Source: Halarcobacter sp.
GTDB lineage: Bacteria > Campylobacterota > Campylobacteria > Campylobacterales > Arcobacteraceae
Length of the DNA stretch: 64,000 bases
NCBI RefSeq assembly: GCF_963675975.1
Contig: NZ_OY780939.1
Location: 1,922,001-1,986,000 of the forward strand
Reading direction: 5' to 3'
Shown here: positions 17,237 to 26,640 of the stretch, piece by piece
How the letters are laid out: each line of letters begins with the position of its first letter
How positions within the stretch are numbered: position 1 is the first letter of the stretch
Notes under the pieces: generated by a model
The model's database searches: none
What the model saw: the letters and a program-made list of their open reading frames with translations, nothing else
What the model was told of the DNA's origin: nothing
Program-made: the position numbers and the translations under genes

Positions 17237-18517
17237 TTAATTTTTCTCTTGTAATTTTGGTAATACTAATTCTGTGTTACTTGTTATTTCTGAAACAATT
17301 CCATTTTCATCAACAGCTTGAACTGCATAACTATACTCCACACCTCTTGCTATATCAGCATCTTCAAATCTTAGAGCTTTTATATTTTCTATTTTAGTAG
17401 TTTTTTGTTTGAAAAAAGTCTCTTTAACTGTTTTGTATACTGTATATGATACTGCTCTATTATCCCCTGGTTGCCAGTTTAAAATAGCTTTTTGACCTTG
17501 GATTTGTGCTAGAGTCATAATTGGTTTTTTTAATTTTACTAATGTTGAACCCATCACAGCATTTACATGTTCGCTACTTTCTAAACCATCTTTATCAACT
17601 GCTCTAATTTTGTAAAAATAAACTTTTCCATCTTCATTTATAAAATCATCATAATTAAAAGTACTTGCATTTAATACTTGTATTTTATCAAAACCACTTG
17701 TAGCACTTGTACTTCTATATACATTGTATTTAACCACATCAGAAGATTTTGAAGCTTCCCACGAAATAGAAATTTTTCTTGGTAAATCTCTAGTTGCTGA
17801 TACTTTTAATACACTTTCAGGTAGAGGTTTTGTTTGAGCTTGAACAATTTGGCTAGGCATTGCTTCTAATTTATCATAAGTTAAAGCTGTGATTTTGTAT
17901 TGATAGATTATATTATCATCTAAATCCATATCAATATACTCAGCTTGTAATCTTCCATCAATAGTGGTAAGTACTTCCCATTCACTAGTTTCAGGAGAAC
18001 TTCTTTCTATTTTATATCCATTTACTCTTTCGTTTGAGTGTGGTCTCCATATTATTTTTATTTGTCTTGGAAGATTTGAAATTGCTTGGACAAAAGATAC
18101 ACCTTCCATTAAAGGTAGTGTAGAAACTACATAATCATTTGTTGTTTTAGATTCAACTTCACCATCTGTCGCTGCTGAAATTTTGTAAACATATTTTGTG
18201 TTTGGTTGTAAATCTTCATCAACATAGTGTGTAGTATATCTATTTTCAATTGTATCAATGTGTTTTAATTTTGTTCCATCTTCTTGCATATTTGCTCTGT
18301 AGAAATGATAACCTACAACTCTAGGATCATCAACTTTTCTCCACTCAAAAGCAATAGAGTTTATATCTGCAATTGATCTTACTGAACTTGAATCTACAAC
18401 TTCTAAAGTTTCATCAATCTTTGGTTTTTGAGGTTCATTTAATTTATCTTTATAACTACAACCACTAACTAATAAAATCAAAGTTGCTAATGATGTTAGT
18501 TTCATCAATTTTGTCAT
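17237..18517 (-). CDS. Lipoprotein with four fibronectin type III domains
   Basis: The N-terminus is a lipoprotein signal (hydrophobic stretch then LVSGC, lipidated Cys about residue 20). The rest divides into four fibronectin-III-like units of about 90 residues, each with a W near the start (FEWRK, IIWRP, ISWEA, LNWQP) and YxV/IxA near the end. It is probably anchored to the outer membrane or cell surface and acts in binding or scaffolding. Start ATG 18517 is chosen because ggagaag precedes it; the frame is open further upstream. Its first 53 bases overlap the end of the pseudouridine synthase gene. Linkage to trmB-ftsEX suggests an envelope role, which is inference. Confidence 0.78.
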   Translation of the reverse strand: MTKLMKLTSLATLILLVSGCSYKDKLNEPQKPKIDETLEVVDSSSVRSIADINSIAFEWRKVDDPRVVGYHFYRANMQEDGTKLKHIDTIENRYTTHYVDEDLQPNTKYVYKISAATDGEVESKTTNDYVVSTLPLMEGVSFVQAISNLPRQIKIIWRPHSNERVNGYKIERSSPETSEWEVLTTIDGRLQAEYIDMDLDDNIIYQYKITALTYDKLEAMPSQIVQAQTKPLPESVLKVSATRDLPRKISISWEASKSSDVVKYNVYRSTSATSGFDKIQVLNASTFNYDDFINEDGKVYFYKIRAVDKDGLESSEHVNAVMGSTLVKLKKPIMTLAQIQGQKAILNWQPGDNRAVSYTVYKTVKETFFKQKTTKIENIKALRFEDADIARGVEYSYAVQAVDENGIVSEITSNTELVLPKLQEKN

Positions 18518-19451
18518 TAATCTTCTCCATATCAAAATTATTTATTAGGTATTGATGCATATCATCACTAAGCTTAGCTTTGAAGCTCATTTTTTCATTT
18601 GTAATTGGGTGAATTAAGTATAAAATATATGCATGCAAATAAAATCTATTTATTTTATTTAATTCGCCCTTAAAACCATATAAATTATCCCCTAATATAT
18701 GCCTATTTATCGAACTTAGATGAACTCTGATTTGATGAGTTCTTCCTGTAAAAAGTTTGCAGGCAATTAACTCACTTTTTTGATTATTTGAGGTTTCAAT
18801 TTTGGCAAAGGCTGATTTTGCATTTTTCCCATTTTCAACTATTGCCATTTTTAATCTATTATTTGGATTTCTTGCAATTGGTTTTTCTATTATTATATTA
18901 TCTTTAAGGGGTAAATCAAGTATCGCAAGATAATATCTTCCCATACTTTTATCTTCAAGTTGTTTAGAAAGATTTACATGGGCTTCATTTGTTTTTGCAA
19001 CAACCATCACTCCACTAGTTCCCTTATCTAATCTATGAACAATTCCATGTCTCTCTTCTCCACTAATTGTTGATAAAGAGATATTTTTAAGTTTAAGCCA
19101 ATCAACTAAGGTTGCATCTTTTACACTTGGTGCATCATGAACTGTCAAATTATATGGTTTGTTTACAACTAATATATAGTCATCTTCATAAATAATTTCA
19201 ATATTTTTATCTTTTAATGATTCTTTTATAAACTCTTCATCTTTTACATCTTCAAAAACTGCTTCTGGAAAATTTACTTCAACTTCTTGATTTGGTTTCA
19301 ATTTTATACCTGGTTTTGCTATAATTTTGCCATCAACTTTAACAAAATCTTTTTTTATAAGTTGTTCAATTTGGTTTCTTGAAGCATCAATATGTAAAGT
19401 TAAAAATTTATCTAATCTATTTGCTTCTAAAACAATAAAATTTTTATACAT
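18465..19451 (-). CDS. RluA/RluD-family 23S rRNA pseudouridine synthase
   Basis: Isomerises uridine to pseudouridine in rRNA. An N-terminal S4 RNA-binding domain (about 5-65: RLDKFLTLHIDASRNQIEQL) is followed by the catalytic domain with the motif GIVHRLDKGTSGVMVVAKT, whose Asp is the nucleophile, and LFTGRTHQIRVHL. I start at ATG 19451 (MYKNFIVLEANRLDKFL), which has aaagag 9 bases upstream; the longer frame from 19469 has no ribosome site and would abut the divergent rodA start with no gap. RluD is the nearest match, but RluC cannot be excluded. Confidence 0.85.
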   Translation of the reverse strand: MYKNFIVLEANRLDKFLTLHIDASRNQIEQLIKKDFVKVDGKIIAKPGIKLKPNQEVEVNFPEAVFEDVKDEEFIKESLKDKNIEIIYEDDYILVVNKPYNLTVHDAPSVKDATLVDWLKLKNISLSTISGEERHGIVHRLDKGTSGVMVVAKTNEAHVNLSKQLEDKSMGRYYLAILDLPLKDNIIIEKPIARNPNNRLKMAIVENGKNAKSAFAKIETSNNQKSELIACKLFTGRTHQIRVHLSSINRHILGDNLYGFKGELNKINRFYLHAYILYLIHPITNEKMSFKAKLSDDMHQYLINNFDMEKINDKIDETNIISNFDFIS

Positions 19452-19469
19452 TTTTGGGTACTCTTTCAT

Positions 19470-20576
19470 ATGCGTTTATTTGATAAAAGAATTATATCTC
19501 ATTTTGATTATTTACTTATTATATTTATACTACCTTTGGTATTACTTTCATATAATTTAATTAGTGAAACAAATACTACCCTTGCAAATAAACAATTAAT
19601 ATATTTCTCAATATCACTTATAGCATTTATTGTTGTTTTTATTTTACCTATTAGAAGAAATATAAGAATAATACCTCTTTTGTATTGGATTGGTATTTTT
19701 TTACTTTTAGCTGTTGAGTTTTGGGGAGTAACCAAACTTGGGGCAAAAAGATGGCTAAGTCTTCCTTTAATGGGGATGACAATCCAACCAAGTGAATTAT
19801 TTAAACCTGTATTTATACTTATGTTAGGACACTTAATCCAAAATAGACAACCTGAAAAAGGTGGATACAACTTCAAAGATTTTGTATATTTTTCTTTTTT
19901 CATTCTTTTGCCATTTTTTCTTATAGCTAAAGAGCCAGATTTAGGTACAGCATTAGTACTACTATTAGTTGGTTATGGAATTTTGTTTATTATTGGCGTA
20001 AATTGGAAAATTTGGGCAGGGATATTTTTAGTTATAGGTCTTGCTTCACCTTTGATTTATACCTATATGATAAAAGATTATCAGAAAAAAAGGATTAAAG
20101 ACTTTTTATCAGAGAAACCAAGTTATCAAGTACAACAATCAATTATAGCAATAGGAAATGGGGGATTGTTAGGTAAAGAAGCAGAAGATGCTACACAATC
20201 TCAGTTAAAGTTTTTACCTATTGCTACAAGTGATTTTATATTTGCTTATTTTGTAGAAAGATATGGGTTTTTAGGAGCCTTTGGTTTAATTGTAATATAT
20301 GCTTTACTTATTTTGCACTTATTATCCTTGAATTATTATTTTCAAGATGATTTTGTAATACGTAGCTTTGCCTCCGGATTAGGTCTTTTGATTTTTCTAA
20401 ATATGAGTGTAAATATTTTAATGGTGATTGGTTATGCACCTGTTGTAGGCTTGCCTTTACCGATGTTTTCTTATGGTGGAAGTTCTTTTATAAATTTTAT
20501 TGTACTATTCGCTATTTTAGAAAATCTATTAGCCTTTAGGTTTATGGATATGTATAGTTTTGAGAGGAGATTATAA
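19470..20576 (+). CDS. rodA: Rod-shape peptidoglycan glycosyltransferase RodA
   Basis: SEDS-family polymerase of lipid II acting with PBP2 during cell elongation. The 368-residue protein has about ten membrane segments, begins MRLFDKRIISHFDYLLIIF and ends with PVVGLPLPMFSYGGSSFI, the SEDS signature. The start codon sits next to the start region of the divergent pseudouridine synthase gene, so its promoter must lie inside that gene. The stop overlaps the next gene's ATG by one base. Confidence 0.9.
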   Translation: MRLFDKRIISHFDYLLIIFILPLVLLSYNLISETNTTLANKQLIYFSISLIAFIVVFILPIRRNIRIIPLLYWIGIFLLLAVEFWGVTKLGAKRWLSLPLMGMTIQPSELFKPVFILMLGHLIQNRQPEKGGYNFKDFVYFSFFILLPFFLIAKEPDLGTALVLLLVGYGILFIIGVNWKIWAGIFLVIGLASPLIYTYMIKDYQKKRIKDFLSEKPSYQVQQSIIAIGNGGLLGKEAEDATQSQLKFLPIATSDFIFAYFVERYGFLGAFGLIVIYALLILHLLSLNYYFQDDFVIRSFASGLGLLIFLNMSVNILMVIGYAPVVGLPLPMFSYGGSSFINFIVLFAILENLLAFRFMDMYSFERRL

Positions 20577-21427
20577 TGGAAGCTCAATTAGCTTGTTTTA
20601 TTGGTTTTGAGGATAGTTTTGAAGAGTCAAAAGCTGTTCTTTTTGGAGCACCTTTTGATGGAACAACATCATTTAAGCCAGGAGCTAGATTTGCACCAAG
20701 TGCTATGAGAGAAGATTCTTGGGGATTAGAAAGTTATAGCCCATATCTTGATAAGGATTTAGAAGATATAAAACTGTTTGATTATGGTAATTTAGAACTT
20801 CCTTTTGGAGATAAGAAAAATGCCCTTAGAATGATTCAAGAAAAAACTCAAGAGATAATTGATGCAGGAAAAATCCCAATTATGATAGGTGGAGAACATT
20901 TAGTTTCATTAGCTCCTGTAAAAGCACTAAGTAAAAAGTATAAAGATTTAAATATCATTCACTTTGATGCACATACAGATTTAAGAGAAGATTATTTAGG
21001 TGAAGCACTAAGCCATGCTACAGTAATCAGAAGAATCTACGACCAAGTGGGCGATGGAAATGTAAATCAGTTTTGTATAAGAAGTGGATTAAAAGAGGAG
21101 TTTGAATGGGCAAAAAAGCATACTCACTTAGAAAAGTTTACATACAACACTTTAGAATCATGTGTTAGAAGAATAAAAGACAAACCAGTATATATCACAA
21201 TAGATTTAGATGTATTCGACCCAGCAGTATTCCCAGGAACAGGAACACCAGAACCAGGTGGAATAAACTTTCACCATATGATGGAGATAATCTCTATACT
21301 AAGTAGACTTGAAAATGTAGTAGGGATGGATGTAGTTGAGCTAAGTCCCAAATATGATGCAAGTGGGGTTTCTACAGCTGTTGCTTGTAAGACTTTAAGG
21401 GAACTTGTTTTAGCTACTGTTAAATAG
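20576..21427 (+). CDS. speB: Agmatinase / ureohydrolase
   Basis: Hydrolyses agmatine to putrescine and urea using two manganese ions. Ureohydrolase motifs are all present: GGEHLVSLAPV, HFDAHTDLREDYLGE with SHATVIRR, and TIDLDVFDPAVFPGTGTPEPGG. The 283-residue length fits. ATG 20576 shares its A with the rodA stop, implying a two-gene operon. Substrate could differ (guanidinobutyrate, for instance), so speB is the best guess. Confidence 0.83.
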   Translation: MEAQLACFIGFEDSFEESKAVLFGAPFDGTTSFKPGARFAPSAMREDSWGLESYSPYLDKDLEDIKLFDYGNLELPFGDKKNALRMIQEKTQEIIDAGKIPIMIGGEHLVSLAPVKALSKKYKDLNIIHFDAHTDLREDYLGEALSHATVIRRIYDQVGDGNVNQFCIRSGLKEEFEWAKKHTHLEKFTYNTLESCVRRIKDKPVYITIDLDVFDPAVFPGTGTPEPGGINFHHMMEIISILSRLENVVGMDVVELSPKYDASGVSTAVACKTLRELVLATVK

Positions 21428-21451
21428 TGGTGGGGTAACATTTAAAATGAC

Positions 21452-21482
21452 CCAATAAATTGCCTGTAGGGTAATTTATTGG
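21452..21482. terminator. Long hairpin after speB
   Basis: Thirteen-bp stem (ccaataaatt at 21452-21461 pairs with aatttattgg at 21473-21482, continued by GCC/GGT) with a 5-base loop. There is no T-run, so it may be a transcript-end hairpin between the convergent speB and TIR genes rather than a classic terminator. Confidence 0.5.
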
Positions 21483-21504
21483 CTCTACTGACTTGTTATA
21501 AGAA

Positions 21505-22344
21505 TTATTGTCCAATGCTTTTTTCTATTCTACTTAATATTCTATCTCTTTTTCTTTCCCAAGTTGACATGCTTACAGTACTTTTTAGCGAAAATACCTT
21601 TTCTATTTTTTCTTTAAAAAGATTTAGTTTAAGAGGTTCATTGATTTTAAAGCCTTGAGATAGAGGTATTACACCTTTAACATCTGCATAATCTAGTGGA
21701 GGAACTAAAACAGGTATGTGCTCTTTTGCTAATACCCAAGTAGCACCCATTTCACAAAGGCATACAGGGCTTTCGTAGAAACTTTTAGACAAAATAAAAA
21801 TTACAAGAGAGTCAGATGACAACTCATCTTTTATAGAGTCAAGGAAATTCTCACCTAGTTCAATTCCATAGCCTTCAAATGATGTACAAAATATTTGATG
21901 AGAGTCAAGTCCAATAGATTCTAATATTTCAATCATCTCTTCAACAATATCGGAATCTTTAGAAGCATGGCTAATAAAGACTTTCGTTATTGGTTTTTCA
22001 ATACTTTCTTCAACTAACTCCAATGCTTCTGTCTCCTGTTCTTCAATTTCTTCAATATACTGTTCAATTGATGATTTCAATATACTAAAATCTTCACGAA
22101 AACAACGAAGATGCTCTAAAGTGTAGTCAGAATCTACGAAATGTACCATTGCAGGATAAAAGAAGTTTAAGTCATTAAAATGTCTAAATTCTGCTGATTC
22201 TTTTCCAAAAACTTTAATAAAAGTTCTCTCAACTAAATTTCTCCATGTTTTAAAATTTGTATCATCGCAATTTTCAACAGTTACATTTGATGATCTCTCA
22301 AGTAATTTATTTAATAGTCTTATTTTTTCACTAGATGACAGCAT
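21505..22344 (-). CDS. TIR-domain protein, possible NAD-cleaving defence effector
   Basis: 279 residues. The C-terminal part (about 118-260) is a TIR domain: KVFISHASKDSDIVEEMI, then FCTSFEGYGIELGENF, and SPVCLCEMGATW, whose Glu198 matches the catalytic glutamate of NAD-hydrolysing TIRs. The N-terminal 95 residues (with KTWRNLVERTFIKVFG) are soluble and unrecognised, joined by an acidic Glu-rich linker (95-117). There is no membrane segment. It is a lone gene: no SIR2/SLOG partner, cyclase or other defence gene is next to it, so it is not a visible Thoeris or CBASS locus. Its upstream flank is an AT-rich, repeat-filled island of about 800 bases. Confidence 0.8.
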   Translation of the reverse strand: MLSSSEKIRLLNKLLERSSNVTVENCDDTNFKTWRNLVERTFIKVFGKESAEFRHFNDLNFFYPAMVHFVDSDYTLEHLRCFREDFSILKSSIEQYIEEIEEQETEALELVEESIEKPITKVFISHASKDSDIVEEMIEILESIGLDSHQIFCTSFEGYGIELGENFLDSIKDELSSDSLVIFILSKSFYESPVCLCEMGATWVLAKEHIPVLVPPLDYADVKGVIPLSQGFKINEPLKLNLFKEKIEKVFSLKSTVSMSTWERKRDRILSRIEKSIGQ

Positions 22345-22565
22345 TTTTGATAATTACTCCTAACTTATAACTATTTATTAGTACTATATATATAAATAAT
22401 ATATAAAATATTTATTATCATAACATTTTTAATGTAAAAATAATAAACTAATTGAGGTATTAAATAGCTTAAATACTATTAATTATAAAATAATTAGTAA
22501 TAATAAAAAATATATTATTTTAAAAACTATTTTCAAAATATTTGAGCTTAATTAAACTTTTAACA

Positions 22566-22758
22566 ACTTTCTTTTATGAAAAAGAAAGTAGCAAAGAAAT
22601 CACCCTACAAAGTTTTGAAGGCGAAGCTTCCCTCGCTTTTTATTTATCACTTTTGAGTGAGTAAAAACTTGCTAAAACGTGACATCTAATCACGTTTCTT
22701 TACGCTTCAAACAGTTTACTCACGTGTTTTCAAAAGAGATAAATAAACGCTCGGCTTC
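22566..22758 (-). repeat. Structured repeat, copy A
   Basis: Read on the minus strand, the order is gaagccgag, a helix, the conserved tract actgtttga, an inner hairpin, then aaaaagcgagggaagcttc, and a final hairpin. In plus coordinates the helices are 22623-22627:22754-22758; 22639-22648:22738-22747; 22650-22656:22730-22736; 22657-22665:22715-22723; 22675-22682:22690-22697; and terminal 22566-22575:22580-22589. Copies B (22874) and C (44782) keep the same layout with different paired bases. Confidence 0.75.
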
Positions 22759-22873
22759 AAAAATGCAGGGAGATTGGATAAGGACATTTGATTTGTTTAG
22801 TACCATTTAATTTAAATTGGTGTGGCATTAAATCTACGTAAAAAGTTTGCGGCTCTTTCCAGTCCAGACTTTG

Positions 22874-23059
22874 TTGAAGCCGGAAGGTTTTTAATTATTT
22901 TCGGAAAAGCCTGAGAATGTCTGAGAGAAAAAGGTGACTAAATGTCACGTTTTTATCGAGTTTCGCAAGGCAGAAAATAATTACAAACCTGTAGGGAACT
23001 TTAGCTTCAACAACACGTCTGGTTGCTTTTTGCCATACTTTTTTCAACAAAAAAGTATG
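22874..23059 (+). repeat. Structured repeat, copy B
   Basis: Same layout as copies A and C. Helices are ttgaagc 22874-22880 with 23004-23010; 22885-22901 with 22974-22990 (16 bp, one mismatch); gcct 22909-22912 with 22968-22971; gtgac 22934-22938 with 22944-22948; and a perfect 11-bp terminal hairpin, catactttttt 23034-23044 with 23049-23059. The conserved tract reads tgtctgag (22919-22926). It faces away from copy A across a spacer of about 115 bases. Confidence 0.72.
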
Positions 23060-23142
23060 AAAGCGTACTCACCACGTGAGTACAAGAGACCAAGAGGAGT
23101 GTCCAACTCCTCATTAACAATATATAATCTATCTTTTATATC

Positions 23143-24069
23143 CTAAGAATGTTTTTCTATTATAGCCTTTACTTCTTCTAAAAGCTCAACCGAAGCCTCT
23201 ATCTCAGCTTTTCTAATAGCAACACTCTCAATATTACACCCAACAGGAATACCTCTTTTTAATCCAAAAGTATATAACTCCTCAAAAATCTTTTTAGAGA
23301 TTAAAATAGAATCATGTAAAATATCCCCTGATTCTTTTAAATCCTCTTCTAAATAGTTTGGAATACTAATCCCTAACCATTTCATGAAATCTAGAGTTTT
23401 TTTACTTCCACAAGGAGTTAGTGTAAAGATTATTGGTACCATTGGAAGGTTGTTTTCTTTTACATATTTAACATAATCAGTTAAAAATACTTTTGATGCT
23501 TCTACATCATATACACATTGAGTAATAAAAAACTCACAAGAGTTTTCTATTTTTGATGCAACTCTTAAGTGTTCATCCTCTTTTTTCTTGTGTCTTTCAG
23601 GAATAGCAATTCCACCTAAACATAAGTTGTTGTTTACTTCTCTTTTTAATCTATATGCTTCTTTTAAAGTTAAAGGATTTTTTTGTTCGTGTGAAGCAGC
23701 TCCAACAAATACTGAATGTACTTGTCCATCTTGTTTTGTAAAATCAAGCCAATTTGTAAATGTTTCAGTATTATAGTTACCTACAGCTCTATATACAATT
23801 CTTGGTGTTTTTAATTCTTGTAAATATTTATGTGAATACTCGCAAGGATCTAATGTTTTAATAAAAGGAAAAGGTCTCTCTTCATCTGTTCTATCTGATT
23901 CATCTTGGATATCATAAAGTACTAAACCATCCACATCTAGTTTTGAGATTCTATCAATATGTTTTTTTGCAATCTCTTTAATCTCATCTTCTGTATGGTT
24001 AACTTTTGGTGGTGTAATACCGTATAAAACTATACCTTTTTCTTTATTTCTAATTTTGTCTGTTAACAT
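23143..24069 (-). CDS. Methylenetetrahydrofolate reductase-family protein
   Basis: A 308-residue TIM-barrel protein resembling MetF-type reductases, which reduce methylenetetrahydrofolate for methionine synthesis. Family-like stretches are GIVLYGITPPKVNHTEDEI, DVDGLVLYDIQDESDRTDEERPF, AYRLKREVNNNLCLGGIAIPERH and FFITQCVYDVEASKVFL. Several differ from canonical MetF, so this may be a side branch with another role. It stands alone, downstream of tonB on the same strand and next to the repeat island. Confidence 0.65.
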   Translation of the reverse strand: MLTDKIRNKEKGIVLYGITPPKVNHTEDEIKEIAKKHIDRISKLDVDGLVLYDIQDESDRTDEERPFPFIKTLDPCEYSHKYLQELKTPRIVYRAVGNYNTETFTNWLDFTKQDGQVHSVFVGAASHEQKNPLTLKEAYRLKREVNNNLCLGGIAIPERHKKKEDEHLRVASKIENSCEFFITQCVYDVEASKVFLTDYVKYVKENNLPMVPIIFTLTPCGSKKTLDFMKWLGISIPNYLEEDLKESGDILHDSILISKKIFEELYTFGLKRGIPVGCNIESVAIRKAEIEASVELLEEVKAIIEKHS

Positions 24070-24136
24070 TCAATATCCTAATAGTATTTATAAAATTTTG
24101 TTATTTTACTTATTTTATAGTTAAAATTATGTAAAA

Positions 24137-24922
24137 TCAGTATGTTTTGTAAGTGATAAAAAACCTTATTTTAGTTGTTTCTTTAGGTCTTGGATAATCT
24201 TTATAGGCAAACTCAATAGTTTCTAAAATAGATTTATCATAAAAAGAGTATTCCCCCGGTTTAATTATTTTTAATCCGCTAATATCACCATTTGGATGCA
24301 ATGAAAACTCCACTATATTATAATCATTTTTTTTCAACTTTAGTGCAATAGAGGGAAACCTATAATATTTTCTAGTGATTGATACAATATCATTTAGATT
24401 GTTTTGTATAAAAACTTTTTGCACATTTGTTAGTTTTTCATACTCTTTTCCATATGTTTTGATATAACTTTTTGTCATAGCATCAAGCATATCCACATCA
24501 ACAGGAACAGGATCTTTTAGTAAAAAGTTTTCAAGATTTTTATTTGGAATAGTTTTTCTTTTTTCTTGTGGTTTTATGGCAACTTTTTTTTCTGCTTTAA
24601 ATTTTTTTACAATCTTTTTAGGAGTAGAAGAGGGGATTTTTTTTGCTTTTTTTACAACCTCTTTTTTCTTTTGTGGAACTATTTTATTTCTTTCTACAAC
24701 CTTATAGTTTTTAGGTTTAGGTATAGGTTTTATCTCTTGTTTTGGTTCAGGCTTTGGAGTAGCTATTTTTTTAGGCATTAGTTTTACATATCTTACAGAA
24801 GATACCTTTTCTACTTTTTCCTCTTTTTTCTTTTTAGGTTCCTCTTTTTTTAAATCAATTGGAAGAAAAATAAGTAAGTGTAAAATTATTGATAAAATAA
24901 AAGCATATATAATTGGTTTCAT
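24137..24922 (-). CDS. TonB-like energy transducer
   Basis: Couples the proton-motive force of ExbBD to outer-membrane receptors. The layout is classic: one N-terminal membrane segment (IIYAFILSIILHLLIFLPI, about 3-21), a Lys/Pro-rich spacer across the periplasm (KPEPKQEIKPIPKPK and more, about 50-125), and a C-terminal domain (about 170-261) with FSLHPNGDISGLKII and SILETIEFAYKDYPRP. No exbB, exbD or receptor gene lies beside it. Confidence 0.82.
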   Translation of the reverse strand: MKPIIYAFILSIILHLLIFLPIDLKKEEPKKKKEEKVEKVSSVRYVKLMPKKIATPKPEPKQEIKPIPKPKNYKVVERNKIVPQKKKEVVKKAKKIPSSTPKKIVKKFKAEKKVAIKPQEKRKTIPNKNLENFLLKDPVPVDVDMLDAMTKSYIKTYGKEYEKLTNVQKVFIQNNLNDIVSITRKYYRFPSIALKLKKNDYNIVEFSLHPNGDISGLKIIKPGEYSFYDKSILETIEFAYKDYPRPKETTKIRFFITYKTY

Positions 24923-25017
24923 AACGGAATTATAGTAGAATATTGCTTTTAAAAAATAAAGAGAAATTTTTTATTATCCATATTTATATATGGCAGTTTA
25001 ATATATAGGACGTAATA

Positions 25018-26301
25018 ATGTTTGAAAACTCAATCAAAGCTTATGAAGATGCAAAAAAAGTTATCCCTGGTGGAGTAGATTCTCCTGTTAGAGCATTTAA
25101 ATCAGTTGGCGGAACACCACCATTTATTGATAAAGGTGAGGGTGCTTATTTAGTTGATGTTGATGGAAATAGATATTTAGACTTTGTTCAAAGTTGGGGA
25201 CCACTTATTTTTGGTCATTGTGATAGTGATATTGAAAATGCAGTATTGCAGACAGTTAAAAAAGGTTTATCATTTGGTGCACCAAGTGTTTTAGAAACTG
25301 AACTTGCTGCTGAGATTGTTGATATGTATGATAACATTGAAAAAGTTAGATTCGTAAATTCTGGTACGGAAGCAACTATGTCAGCTATTAGATTAGCTCG
25401 TGGTGTAACTGGTAAAAACAATATATTAAAATTTGAAGGGTGTTATCATGGGCACTCTGATTCATTATTAGTGCAAGCTGGTTCTGGTCTTGCTACACTT
25501 GGAACACCAAGCTCTCCTGGAGTTCCTGCAGACTTTACAAAATATACACTTGTTTGTGAGTTTAACAATATTGAAAATCTAAAAAAATGTTTTGAAGATT
25601 CAGATGACATTGCTTGTATCATAATTGAGCCAATTGCAGGAAATATGGGATTAGTTCCAGCAAGTGAAGAGTTTTTAGCCGAGTGTAGAAGACTTTGTGA
25701 TGAAAATGGAACTTTATTAATCCTTGATGAAGTTATGTCAGGATTTAGAGCATCTTTAACTGGAGCTCATGGAGTAATCAATGTAAAAGCTGACATTATC
25801 ACTTTTGGTAAAGTTATTGGTGCAGGTATGCCTGTTGGTGCTTTTGCTTCTACAAGTGATATTATGGAACAACTTTCACCAAATGGTGCTATTTATCAAG
25901 CAGGAACATTAAGTGGAAATCCAGTTGCAATGGCAGCAGGTCTAACAAGTCTTAGAAAACTAAAAGCAAATCCAGAAATTTACGTGGAGTTAGAAAGAAA
26001 ATCTAAAAAATTAGTAAATGGATTAAAAGAGGTTGCTACTAAAAATGGTGTTGCTCTTCAAGTTGATACTAGAGGAAGTATGTTTGGTTTCTTCTTTGCT
26101 GATAAGATGCCAACTAACTTTAGTGAAGTAAGTAACTTTTGTAACTTTGATAGATTTGGAAAATTTCACAGTGAGATGATTAAAAAAGGTTTCTATTTTG
26201 CTTGTTCTCAATATGAAGTAGGGTTTATGTCTACAGTTATTACAGATGAAGAGATTGATGCTTGCATAAATGCAGCAGATGAAATTATGAAAAATTTCTA
26301 A
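25018..26301 (+). CDS. hemL: Glutamate-1-semialdehyde 2,1-aminomutase HemL
   Basis: PLP enzyme that makes 5-aminolevulinate for haem synthesis by the C5 pathway. It has 427 residues with family motifs [18 protein letters not shown] near the start, [43 protein letters not shown] and the PLP lysine in [16 protein letters not shown]. It is followed at nine bases by ppnP, in a run of same-strand genes to 27496. Confidence 0.95.
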   Translation: MFENSIKAYEDAKKVIPGGVDSPVRAFKSVGGTPPFIDKGEGAYLVDVDGNRYLDFVQSWGPLIFGHCDSDIENAVLQTVKKGLSFGAPSVLETELAAEIVDMYDNIEKVRFVNSGTEATMSAIRLARGVTGKNNILKFEGCYHGHSDSLLVQAGSGLATLGTPSSPGVPADFTKYTLVCEFNNIENLKKCFEDSDDIACIIIEPIAGNMGLVPASEEFLAECRRLCDENGTLLILDEVMSGFRASLTGAHGVINVKADIITFGKVIGAGMPVGAFASTSDIMEQLSPNGAIYQAGTLSGNPVAMAAGLTSLRKLKANPEIYVELERKSKKLVNGLKEVATKNGVALQVDTRGSMFGFFFADKMPTNFSEVSNFCNFDRFGKFHSEMIKKGFYFACSQYEVGFMSTVITDEEIDACINAADEIMKNF

Positions 26302-26310
26302 GGAGAAATT

Positions 26311-26628
26311 ATGAGTTTTATTGAAAAAAATGTTGATTTATTAAAAAAAGCAAATATCTATTTTGATGGTAGAGTTACAAGTAGAAACTATACAGATAGT
26401 GATGGTGTGATTAAATCACTTGGTATTATGTTACCAGGTGAATACACTTTTAATACAAAAGCTCCTGAAAAGATGGAAATTCTTTCTGGTAAAGTTGAAG
26501 TTTTATTAGCAGGTATGGAGAGTAACTGGGAAACTTATGAGGGCGGAGATCTATTTGAAGTTCCAGCTAATTCAAGTTTTGAAATAAAAGTTGATGATAT
26601 AACTGATTATTGTTGTACATATTTATAA
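26311..26628 (+). CDS. ppnP: Pyrimidine/purine nucleoside phosphorylase PpnP
   Basis: Small single-domain cupin (105 residues, formerly DUF1255) that phosphorolyses several nucleosides. Diagnostic parts are SLGIMLPGEYTFNTKAPEKM, the cupin strand EILSGKVEVLL and GGDLFEVPANSSFEIKV. It has a good ribosome site (aaggag) and follows hemL at nine bases. Confidence 0.85.
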   Translation: MSFIEKNVDLLKKANIYFDGRVTSRNYTDSDGVIKSLGIMLPGEYTFNTKAPEKMEILSGKVEVLLAGMESNWETYEGGDLFEVPANSSFEIKVDDITDYCCTYL

Positions 26629-26640
26629 TATAGGAAAAAT

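Larger units (their letters stand above)
22345..23142. other. Gene-free island holding two structured repeats
   Basis: About 800 bases without a credible gene. The first 210 bases are almost pure A/T and may hold the TIR promoter. From 22566 to 23059 two copies of a structured repeat lie head to head, described separately. Open frames here follow the repeat and lack family features. Confidence 0.7.

Noticed and set aside
22345-22560. Very AT-rich stretch as a replication origin
   Set aside because: No DnaA-box cluster was seen and neither dnaA nor other origin genes are near.
22934-23146. 70-residue open frame
   Set aside because: It runs through the paired parts of repeat copy B, lacks family features, and is not kept in copies A or C.
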